Assembly: GCA_028820945.1 (NCBI GenBank) | Contig: JAPPHW010000050.1 | Coordinates: 1 to 5,853, forward strand | Length of the DNA: 5,853 bases | Direction: 5' to 3' | DNA from: Defluviicoccus sp. | Lineage (GTDB): Bacteria > Pseudomonadota > Alphaproteobacteria > MPNO01 | Shown here: positions 1-5,012 of the stretch, piece by piece | How positions within the stretch are numbered: position 1 is the stretch's first letter | Layout of the letters: each line of letters starts with the position of its first letter | Position numbers and translations under genes: made by a program | Notes under the pieces: model-generated | Databases searched by the model: none | What the model saw: the letters and a program-made list of their open reading frames with translations, nothing else | What the model was told of the DNA's origin: nothing

Positions 1-1188
1 GTGATCATGGCGAAGTTCGCCAAGAAGTTCGGCTGGGCGGACCGGTTCTTCCGCAGCATCAAGCTGAACGGCGACGAGCCTTTGGTCGAGGATATCACCC
101 GCGAGATCAACGCGGGCATGTGGACCATCGGCTACACAGGGCAGTCTCCCGAGCGGCTCAAGCTGCACATGGCCAATCAGCACACGTTCGACAAGACGAC
201 GCTGCAGGCCGTGGGCGGTCCCGCGGACGGCGACTATTACGGGATGCCGTGGCCCTGCTGGGGCACCGCCAAGATGGGGCATCCCGGCACGCCCAACCTC
301 TACGACATGTCCAAGCGTGTCTCCGAGGGCGGCCTGACCTTCCGCGCCCGGTTCGGCGTGGAGCGCAAGGGCGAGAACCTGTTGGCCGAGGGCGTCTACT
401 CGGTCGGTTCGGAGATCCAGGACGGCTATCCCGAGTTCACCATGCAGATGCTGATGGACCTGGGATGGGACAAGGACCTGACCGCAGAGGAGCGTAAGGC
501 GATCGACGCCGTCGCCGGTGCGAAGACCAACTGGAAGACCGACCTTTCGGGCGGCATCCAGCGGGTCGCGATCAAGCATGGCTGCGCGCCGTTCGGCAAC
601 GCCAAGGCGCGGACCGTGGTTTGGAACTTCCCGGACCCGATCCCGCTGCACCGCGAGCCGCTCTACACCCCGCGTCGGGACCTGGTGGCGGACTATCCGA
701 CCTATGAGGACCGGAAGTTCTACCGCCTGCCGACCATGTATGCCTCGATCCAGAAGCAGGATTTCTCGAAGGACTACCCGATGATCCTGACTTCGGGCCG
801 CCTCGTGGAATATGAGGGCGGCGGCGAGGAATCGCGGTCGAACAAGTGGCTCGCCGAGCTCCAGCAGGACATGTTCGTGGAGATCCACCCGAAGGACGCC
901 AACGATCTCGGCGTGCGCAACGGCGCGCAGTGCTGGGTCGAGGGCCCCGAGGGCGCCAGGGTCAAGGTCATGGCGATGGTCACCGAGCGTGTCGGAGTCG
1001 GGGTCGCCTTCATGCCCTTCCACTTCGGCGGGCATTTCGAAGGCGCGGACCTGAGGCACAAATATCCCGAAGGCGCCGACCCCTTCGTGCTGGGCGAGAG
1101 TTCCAACACGGCGCAGACCTACGGCTATGACTCGGTCACGCAGATGCAGGAGACCAAGACCACTCTCTGCAAGATCTACGCGGCCTGA
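1..1188 (+). CDS. fdhA: Formate dehydrogenase catalytic (alpha) subunit, C-terminal part; 5' end outside window
   Basis: C-terminal 395 residues of a molybdopterin formate dehydrogenase alpha subunit, which oxidises formate to CO2 and passes electrons to the beta subunit. The visible part begins inside the molybdopterin oxidoreductase fold. From about residue 259 (PMILTSGRLVEY) to about 375 lies the molybdopterin-dinucleotide-binding domain typical of the family C-terminus, including FVEIHPKDANDLGVRNG and the FMPFHFGGHFEGADL stretch near residues 337-351. Full-length relatives are roughly 900-1000 residues, so the N-terminal [4Fe-4S] motif, the Cys or Sec Mo ligand and any Tat signal lie upstream and cannot be judged. 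The GTG at position 1 is an internal codon, not a start. The stop at 1186-1188 is 14 bp before the next gene, so the two are almost certainly co-transcribed. Family assignment is confident; the FDH3 subtype is inferred from the neighbouring beta and gamma genes. Confidence 0.93.
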   Translation: MIMAKFAKKFGWADRFFRSIKLNGDEPLVEDITREINAGMWTIGYTGQSPERLKLHMANQHTFDKTTLQAVGGPADGDYYGMPWPCWGTAKMGHPGTPNLYDMSKRVSEGGLTFRARFGVERKGENLLAEGVYSVGSEIQDGYPEFTMQMLMDLGWDKDLTAEERKAIDAVAGAKTNWKTDLSGGIQRVAIKHGCAPFGNAKARTVVWNFPDPIPLHREPLYTPRRDLVADYPTYEDRKFYRLPTMYASIQKQDFSKDYPMILTSGRLVEYEGGGEESRSNKWLAELQQDMFVEIHPKDANDLGVRNGAQCWVEGPEGARVKVMAMVTERVGVGVAFMPFHFGGHFEGADLRHKYPEGADPFVLGESSNTAQTYGYDSVTQMQETKTTLCKIYAA

Positions 1189-1189
1189 G

Positions 1190-1202
1190 GGAGGAGAAGG
1201 AG
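1190..1202 (+). promoter_or_regulatory. Strong purine-rich ribosome binding site for the beta subunit
   Basis: The 14-bp gap between alpha and beta is almost entirely purine (gggaggagaaggag) and contains overlapping Shine-Dalgarno cores directly before ATG 1203. It fixes the beta start and suggests efficient translation coupled to the end of the alpha gene. Confidence 0.75.
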
Positions 1203-1796
1203 ATGGCAAGAGCTAAGTTTCTCTGCGACGCCGAACGTTGCATCGAGTGCAACGCCTGCGTCACCGCGTGCAAGAACGAGCACGAGGTGCCGTGGGGGAT
1301 CAATCGGCGCCGGGTTGTGACCATCAACGATGGCAAGCCGGGCGAGCGGTCGATCTCCGTGGCGTGCATGCACTGTTCGGATGCGCCCTGCATGGCCGTG
1401 TGCCCGGTGGACTGCTTCTACCAGAACGAGGAAGGGGTGGTCCTTCACTCCAAGGACCTCTGCATCGGCTGCGGCTACTGCTTCTATGCGTGCCCGTTCG
1501 GCGCGCCGCAGTTCCCGCAGGCGGGCAATTTCGGGTCCCGGGGCAAGATGGACAAGTGCACCTTCTGCGCCGGCGGGCCGGAAGAGACCCACTCCACCGC
1601 CGAGTTCGCCAAATACGGGCGCAACCGGATCGCGGAAGGCAAGCTGCCGCTCTGCGCCGAGATGTGCTCGACCAAGGCGCTGCTGGCGGGCGACGGCGAT
1701 GTCCTGTCGGGCATCTACCGCGAGCGCGTGGTGGCCCGGGGCTTCGGGTCCGGCGCCTGGGGCTGGGGCACCGCCTACGGCCAGAAGGGCTCCTGA
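1203..1796 (+). CDS. fdh3B: Formate dehydrogenase FDH3-type beta subunit, four [4Fe-4S] clusters
   Basis: A 197-aa iron-sulfur electron-transfer subunit that wires the alpha catalytic site to the membrane cytochrome b. Sixteen cysteines form four ferredoxin-like sets: C13/C16/C19/C23, C55/C58/C63/C67, C87/C90/C93/C97, and C119/C122 with C151/C155. This is the layout of the DmsB/FdnH/HybA family. The region between C122 and C151 is a family-typical insertion. The protein ends at GWGTAYGQKGS without the C-terminal transmembrane helix that anchors E. coli FdnH and FdoH. It has no signal peptide, so if periplasmic it would be exported with a Tat-bearing alpha subunit, which is standard for the family but not visible here. 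The start is ATG 1203 behind a strong Shine-Dalgarno. The length fits the short FDH3 beta type. Confidence 0.95.
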   Translation: MARAKFLCDAERCIECNACVTACKNEHEVPWGINRRRVVTINDGKPGERSISVACMHCSDAPCMAVCPVDCFYQNEEGVVLHSKDLCIGCGYCFYACPFGAPQFPQAGNFGSRGKMDKCTFCAGGPEETHSTAEFAKYGRNRIAEGKLPLCAEMCSTKALLAGDGDVLSGIYRERVVARGFGSGAWGWGTAYGQKGS

Positions 1797-1809
1797 CGCC
1801 CTGAAGCGC

Positions 1810-1851
1810 GGCCGGTCCTGCAGACCGCAGGACCGGCCCGCCTTTCCTTTT
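1810..1851 (+). terminator. Perfect 12-bp-stem hairpin with pyrimidine tail; partial terminator or mRNA processing/stabilising element
   Basis: GGCCGGTCCTGC (1810-1821) and GCAGGACCGGCC (1827-1838) are exact reverse complements around the 5-base loop AGACC. They are followed by CGCCTTTCCTTTT (1839-1851), which is T-rich but interrupted by C. The stem is long and G+C rich, as in an intrinsic terminator, but the imperfect T tract and the mid-operon position fit partial termination or protection of the upstream alpha-beta mRNA equally well. Hairpin presence is seen directly; function is inferred. Confidence 0.6.
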
Positions 1852-1859
1852 CGACGCGG

Positions 1860-1877
1860 GAAGGGCTCCGGCCCTTC
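1860..1877 (+). repeat. Second small inverted repeat (7-bp stem, 4-base loop)
   Basis: GAAGGGC (1860-1866) pairs perfectly with GCCCTTC (1871-1877) around the loop TCCG. It lies nine bases after the pyrimidine tail of the larger hairpin and 42 bases before the gamma start codon. It has no T tract of its own. It could form in the gamma 5' leader or be a chance G+C-rich palindrome. Confidence 0.35.
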
Positions 1878-1919
1878 GCCGCGCCCTGTTCCGGCCGGTT
1901 TCATCGGGAGTCCTGGAAG

Positions 1920-3146
1920 ATGACGGTGCTGCGCCTGCCGATGCTCACGATCTTCGCCGCCCTGCTGTTCCTGGCGGCGCCCGCTGCGGCGCAACAGGGC
2001 GCCGGAAACGAAGCGGACAGTCCGAGGGCCGCGACCGGCGGCGCGCAAACGCTTGAGGACATCATGGCCCGCCAGCGGGGCGAGCGCGTTGACGACCGCT
2101 TCCGCCGCGAGGCCGTCGGCGACCCGGCGCGGGCTGCGGGCATCCGCATGCAGCTCGGCACGCTCGGCGGCGCCTCCGATGCGGAAGTCTTCCGCGCGCT
2201 GCGCTATGGCGGCGCCGATGTGACGGTTTCGGCGAAGGGGCCGGCTTCCGAAATCATCATCCAGGACGGCGGCATGCGCTGGCTCGAATGGCGCAAGGGG
2301 CCGCTGCGCGAGTGGGGCGGCTGGCTGCTCGCCGGCATGGTCGGCCTGCTGGCGCTGTTCCTGCTGCTCCGGGGGCCGATCCGCATAGACGGCGGCCGGA
2401 CGGGGGAGACCATTCTTCGGTTCAACGCGCTCGAGCGGTTCGGGCACTGGCTGCTGGCGGGCTCCTTCATCCTGCTGGCGATCAGCGGGCTCATCACGCT
2501 GTTCGGGCGCCCGCTGCTGATCCCGCTGCTCGGCAAGGACGCCTTCGCGCCCGTCGCGCTCGCGTCCAAATGGGTCCACAACAATGTCGCCTGGGCCTTC
2601 ATGCTGGCGGTTGTCTGGGTGTTCGTATTCTGGATCGTCCACAACATTCCGAACCGCGCCGACCTCGTCTGGATGGCGAAGGGCGGCGGGCTCTTCATGC
2701 GCGGCAGCCACCCGCCGGCGCGGAAATTCAACGCCGGCCAGAAGATCATCTTCTGGGTCGTCGTCATCCTCGGTGTCTCGATTTCGGCCTCCGGCCTGTC
2801 GCTGCTGTTCCCGTTCGAGCTGCCGATGTTCGCCAAGACCTTCGAGATATTGAACGCGCTCGGCATTTCGCAGGCGCTGGGCTTCGGCGAACTGCCGGCG
2901 CAGCTCTCCCCGCATGAGGAGATGCAATACGCGCAGCTCTGGCACTCCATCGTCGCCTTCGTCTTCATCGCCATCATCATCGCGCATATCTATCTCGGCT
3001 CGATCGGGATGGAGGGCGCGTTCGACGCCATGGAATCGGGCGAAGTGGACCGGCAATGGGCGAGGGAACACCATTCGCTCTGGTTCGAGGAAGAGACGGG
3101 CGAGCCGGCCCATCCCGCCCATGAGGCGCCGCCGGCGGCGGAATGA
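1920..3146 (+). CDS. Formate dehydrogenase gamma subunit (membrane cytochrome b, FdoI-like) with periplasmic N-terminal extension
   Basis: A 408-aa membrane cytochrome b that takes electrons from the beta subunit and normally reduces quinone. Residues 1-24 are a signal peptide ending APAAA before QQ. Residues 25 to about 130 are a hydrophilic, presumably periplasmic segment. Hydrophobic helices lie near 133-150, 174-195, 222-241, 275-298 and 340-360. Candidate haem-ligand histidines are H176 (ERFGHW), H220 (KWVHN), H241 (VHNIPN), H342 (LWHS) and H356 (AHIYLG), the pattern of the FDH gamma/Ni-hydrogenase cytochrome b family. E. coli FdnI is about half this length and lacks the exported extension; the longer form is usual beside FDH3-type beta subunits. 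The C-terminal tail (about 361-408) is soluble and His/Glu/Pro-rich. The start is ATG 1920, with gggag nine bases upstream. The next gene follows within 16 bp. Confidence 0.93.
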   Translation: MTVLRLPMLTIFAALLFLAAPAAAQQGAGNEADSPRAATGGAQTLEDIMARQRGERVDDRFRREAVGDPARAAGIRMQLGTLGGASDAEVFRALRYGGADVTVSAKGPASEIIIQDGGMRWLEWRKGPLREWGGWLLAGMVGLLALFLLLRGPIRIDGGRTGETILRFNALERFGHWLLAGSFILLAISGLITLFGRPLLIPLLGKDAFAPVALASKWVHNNVAWAFMLAVVWVFVFWIVHNIPNRADLVWMAKGGGLFMRGSHPPARKFNAGQKIIFWVVVILGVSISASGLSLLFPFELPMFAKTFEILNALGISQALGFGELPAQLSPHEEMQYAQLWHSIVAFVFIAIIIAHIYLGSIGMEGAFDAMESGEVDRQWAREHHSLWFEEETGEPAHPAHEAPPAAE

Positions 3147-3162
3147 CGCCGGGCGGCTGGCC

Positions 3163-4473
3163 ATGCGTCTCCGGGCGTTTCTGACGGTCCTGCTGCTGCT
3201 TCCGTGTGCCGGCGCGCCGGCCGGGGATTTCTTCAAGCTGACCGGTCATGGCGGCCCGGTGCGGGGCATCGACGTCTCGCCGGACGGAAGCCGCCTGCTC
3301 ACCGCGAGCTTCGACTATTCCGTGGGTCTCTGGCAGGCGGGCGCGCCGGTCTGGCTGGAGGCGCATGATGCGGCGGTGAACGCGGTGCGCTTCATCGACG
3401 CCTCGACGGCGGTGTCGGCCGGCGACGACAACCATGTCCGGCTCTGGGACCTGGAGCGCGGCGTTTCCGAGCGCCTCGGCAGCCACAGGGCGAAGGTGGT
3501 GTCGCTCGCGCTCTCACCGGACCGGAGCCTGGTCGCCTCCGCAAGCTGGGACGGGCGCATCGGCCTCTGGCCCGTATCGGGCGGCCCGGCGCGGTTCCTG
3601 GAAGGCCATGGCGCCGGCGTCAACGATGTCGTGTTCTCCGCCGACGGCGCGCGGCTCTATTCGGGCTCGACGGACGGGACGGTCCGTGTCTGGGACGTGG
3701 CGCGCGGCGTCCAGACGCGGCACATGCTGAAAGGGCGCTTCGGCATCAACACGCTGGCGCTCGACGAGGAGGCCGGCTGGCTCGCCTATGGCGGGGTGGA
3801 CGGCGCGACCCGCATTCTCGACCTGGAGAGCGCCCGCGAGATCGCCGACTTCACCCTCCAGCGCCGGCCGATCCTGGCCATGGCCTTCGATGCCGAGAGC
3901 GACAGGCTCGCGGTCGGCGACGGCGAGGGCTTCATCAAGGTCATCGACAGCCGGGCCTGGACGGTGCTCCGGGACTTCCGCGCGGCGCTGCGCGGGCCGG
4001 TCTGGGCGCTTGCGTTCTCGGCCGACGGGCAGGACATCCTCGCCGCCGGCATAGACGATGCGCTCTACAGCTGGCCGGTCGCGGCGCTGGGCGCGGGCGG
4101 GCTGATGGGCGGCAAGGAGCGCAGCTTTCTGCGCGACCCGGAGAGCATGGGCAATGGCGAGCGCCAGTTCCAGCGCAAATGCTCGATCTGCCACACGCTC
4201 GGTCCCGAAGGGCTCCGGCGGGCGGGCCCGACCCTGTTCGGTATTTTCGGGCGCCCGGCCGGCGGCGTTTCGGGCTATAAGTATTCGCGGACGCTACGCG
4301 AGGCGGAGTTCGTGTGGAACGAGGACACCATCGATGCGCTGTTCGACGAGGGGCCGGACCGGTTCGTGCCGGGCACCAAGATGCCGATGCAGCGGATCGC
4401 GAAGCCCGCGGACCGCGACGACCTGATCGCGTTCCTGAAGCACGCGACGAAGGAAGGAGGACGCCAGAGATGA
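3163..4473 (+). CDS. Exported WD40 beta-propeller fused to a class I cytochrome c domain
   Basis: A 436-aa protein starting at ATG 3163, 16 bp after the gamma stop. Residues 1-20 are a Sec-type signal (MRLR, then a Leu-rich core, then CAGAPA before GDFF). Seven WD40-like blades fill about 26-306: 26-58, 66-98, 106-138, 147-179, 191-221, 232-263 and 276-306. Blades 2 and 4 keep classic endings (VRLWD, VRVWD); blades 5-7 are degenerate. After a linker comes a mono-haem cytochrome c (about 328-432) with CSICH at 340-344 (H344 axial ligand), AGPTLFGIFGRPAG at 354-367, and M407 in PGTKMP as the probable sixth ligand. The cysteine at position 15 follows Pro, so it is not a lipobox. Position in the operon suggests a periplasmic electron carrier or docking partner for formate dehydrogenase. 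The domains are clear; the role is inferred. The Shine-Dalgarno is weak, so coupling to gamma is likely. Confidence 0.9.
   Translation: MRLRAFLTVLLLLPCAGAPAGDFFKLTGHGGPVRGIDVSPDGSRLLTASFDYSVGLWQAGAPVWLEAHDAAVNAVRFIDASTAVSAGDDNHVRLWDLERGVSERLGSHRAKVVSLALSPDRSLVASASWDGRIGLWPVSGGPARFLEGHGAGVNDVVFSADGARLYSGSTDGTVRVWDVARGVQTRHMLKGRFGINTLALDEEAGWLAYGGVDGATRILDLESAREIADFTLQRRPILAMAFDAESDRLAVGDGEGFIKVIDSRAWTVLRDFRAALRGPVWALAFSADGQDILAAGIDDALYSWPVAALGAGGLMGGKERSFLRDPESMGNGERQFQRKCSICHTLGPEGLRRAGPTLFGIFGRPAGGVSGYKYSRTLREAEFVWNEDTIDALFDEGPDRFVPGTKMPMQRIAKPADRDDLIAFLKHATKEGGRQR
4454..4460 (+). promoter_or_regulatory. Near-consensus Shine-Dalgarno inside the WD40-cytochrome c tail
   Basis: AAGGAGG lies nine bases before ATG 4470, within the last codons of the upstream gene. 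It is the best Shine-Dalgarno in this part of the window and is the main evidence that the very short following gene is translated. Confidence 0.8.
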
Positions 4474-4592
4474 GAGCCATGCTGATCGCCTTCCTGGCCA
4501 TGGCCGTCATCGCCGTGGCCGCCGACCTGGCGCTCGACTATTCCGGTTTCTCGACCGCAGAGACCACCGCCGGTCCGGCTGTGCGGAATTAG
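4470..4592 (+). CDS. 40-aa single-helix membrane microprotein, translationally coupled to the WD40-cytochrome c gene
   Basis: The frame MRAMLIAFLAMAVIAVAADL... runs 40 codons from ATG 4470 to TAG 4590-4592. Its ATG overlaps the upstream stop as ATGA (4470-4473), and AAGGAGG sits nine bases upstream. Residues 3 to about 20 are one hydrophobic helix after a short positively charged start. The rest (about 21-40, ALDYSGFSTAETTAGPAVRN) is a soluble tail. It could be a bitopic membrane protein, or a short exported peptide if cleaved near AVAA. There are no Cys, haem or metal motifs. I do not recognise a named family. The context suggests a small accessory subunit that assembles with, or anchors, the cytochrome c partner or the gamma subunit. 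Translation is likely from the ribosome binding site and overlap; function is unknown. Confidence 0.75.
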   Translation: MRAMLIAFLAMAVIAVAADLALDYSGFSTAETTAGPAVRN

Positions 4593-4665
4593 GAGAGGCC
4601 GGACCGTTTGCGGCGCTTCGTGTCTTGTTCCTGCTTCGGGAACGGGTGACAGCTTCCGGCCCCTC
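4593..4665 (+). repeat. Imperfect long-range inverted repeat after the formate dehydrogenase operon, possible weak terminator
   Basis: GAGAGGCCGGA (4593-4603), directly after the microprotein stop, pairs at 10 of 11 positions with TCCGGCCCCTC (4655-4665). A small nested hairpin lies inside it: GTTCC 4627-4631 with GGAAC 4639-4643. No T tract follows. It could fold at the 3' end of the operon mRNA, but it overlaps the predicted promoter of the next gene, and the loop of about 50 bases makes it weak. Confidence 0.3.
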
Positions 4666-4674
4666 TGCTAGACC
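4646..4674 (+). promoter_or_regulatory. Predicted alphaproteobacterial housekeeping promoter, probably giving a leaderless mRNA
   Basis: GTGACAG (4646-4652) matches TTGACGS at 5 of 7 positions. GCTAGACC (4667-4674) matches GCTANAWC at 7 of 8. The 14-nt spacing falls within the known 10-14 nt range of this consensus, described in Caulobacter. Transcription starting 6-8 bases after the -10 would begin at about 4680-4682, on the ATG at 4682. No Shine-Dalgarno precedes that ATG, which fits leaderless translation. The match is seen directly; activity is inferred. Confidence 0.55.
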
Positions 4675-4681
4675 CATGACC

Positions 4682-5002
4682 ATGAGTCCCGAACTGATTG
4701 CCATTCTCGCTGTCGGCGTCGCGCTGGCTGGCTTGGTTCTGCAAGGCCAGAGCAGCCTCGGGCGCCGCCTGGACAAGCGCATGGACGGCTTGGAAGTGCG
4801 CATGGACGGTCTCGACAAGCGCATGGACCGTTTGGAAGGCCGGATGGACCGGCTGGAAACGCGCATGGACAGTCTGGACGAGCGGCTGCGGGCGGTCGAG
4901 GCCGCCATTGCCGAGATCAAGGGTCAACTGACCATCGTCCGGGACTATATCGCCGGCCGCAATACGAGGCCGGACGACCCTCAGACAGCCCCGGCGGAGT
5001 AG
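4682..5002 (+). CDS. Small membrane-anchored coiled-coil protein with tandem heptads
   Basis: About 106 residues from ATG 4682; an in-frame ATG at 4676 would add two. It has an N-terminal transmembrane helix (ELIAILAVGVALAGLVLQG, about residues 3-22), then a charged coiled coil from about residue 26 to 88. The core is five near-identical heptads of the form RMDxLxx, with Met and Leu alternating at the a and d positions, followed by more diverged heptads (RLRAVEA, AIAEIKG, QLTIVRD). The last 15 residues are polar and Pro-rich. It resembles short transmembrane-plus-coiled-coil hypothetical proteins common in Alphaproteobacteria (recollection, not checked); no enzymatic motif is present. It probably oligomerises through the rod and sits in the inner membrane. 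ATG 4682 was chosen because the predicted promoter -10 ends at 4674, too close for 4676. It appears to be transcribed separately from the formate dehydrogenase operon. Confidence 0.75.
   Translation: MSPELIAILAVGVALAGLVLQGQSSLGRRLDKRMDGLEVRMDGLDKRMDRLEGRMDRLETRMDSLDERLRAVEAAIAEIKGQLTIVRDYIAGRNTRPDDPQTAPAE
4778..4903 (+). repeat. 21-bp tandem repeats encoding coiled-coil heptads
   Basis: Five in-frame 21-bp units start at 4778, 4799, 4820, 4841 and 4862, each opening CGCATGGAC or CGGATGGAC. A diverged sixth unit begins at 4883 (CGGCTGCGG). Units encode R-M-D-x-L-x-x. Similarity is in the DNA as well as the protein, so the rod probably grew by unit duplication and could vary in copy number between strains. 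Confidence 0.85.
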
Positions 5003-5009
5003 CTCCGCC
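4993..5009. terminator. Palindrome over the coiled-coil gene stop, possible bidirectional terminator
   Basis: GGCGGAG (4993-4999) and CTCCGCC (5003-5009) are perfect complements flanking the stop codon TAG as a 3-base loop. It lies in the 10-bp gap between two convergent genes, where a shared terminator would be expected, but no T run follows on either strand. The structure is seen directly; the terminator role is weakly supported. Confidence 0.35.
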
Positions 5010-5012
5010 CGC

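Larger units (their letters stand above)
1797..1919 (+). other. 123-bp intergenic gap with two hairpins between beta and gamma genes
   Basis: This is the only sizeable gap inside the operon. It holds a perfect 12-bp inverted repeat (1810-1838), a pyrimidine-rich tail (1839-1851), a second 7-bp hairpin (1860-1877), and a plausible Shine-Dalgarno gggag at 1906-1910, nine bases before the gamma ATG. A TCGACGC sequence at 1851-1857 resembles an alphaproteobacterial -35, but no matching -10 follows at the right distance, so no promoter is called. Confidence 0.6.

Noticed and set aside
1..3. GTG at position 1 as the start of the alpha gene
   Set aside because: The encoded sequence is clearly the inside of a much longer molybdopterin enzyme. 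The window edge cuts the gene.
1851..1880. Internal promoter before gamma from TCGACGC at 1851
   Set aside because: No GCTANAWC-like -10 follows at 10-14 nt.
2914..3162. Upstream starts for the WD40-cytochrome c gene at 2914 or ATG 3121 (MRRRRRRNDAG...)
   Set aside because: These overlap gamma and place an Arg-rich out-of-frame tail before an otherwise typical signal peptide starting at ATG 3163. The Arg run lacks the Tat pattern RRxFLK.
3205..3207. Lipoprotein attachment at Cys15 of the WD40-cytochrome c protein
   Set aside because: The residue before Cys is Pro (LLPC), which does not fit a lipobox. Ordinary cleavage after GAPA is more likely.
1176..3236. A 686-codon open frame on the minus strand, antisense to beta, the gap and gamma
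   Set aside because: It mirrors well-supported genes on the plus strand. Its product is low-complexity Arg/Glu/Ala/Pro/Gln-rich, as expected when G+C-rich codons are read in reverse, and shows no family motif.
4314..4469. Longer version of the microprotein starting at 4314
   Set aside because: That stretch is the shifted frame of the cytochrome c domain. The Shine-Dalgarno and ATGA overlap mark ATG 4470.
4625..4681. TTG 4625 start for the coiled-coil protein
   Set aside because: It has no Shine-Dalgarno, and a good promoter lies downstream of it at 4646-4674.
4778..4903. The 21-bp repeats as a CRISPR array or regulatory iterons
   Set aside because: There are no spacers, the units are contiguous and in frame, and they encode a regular coiled-coil heptad.
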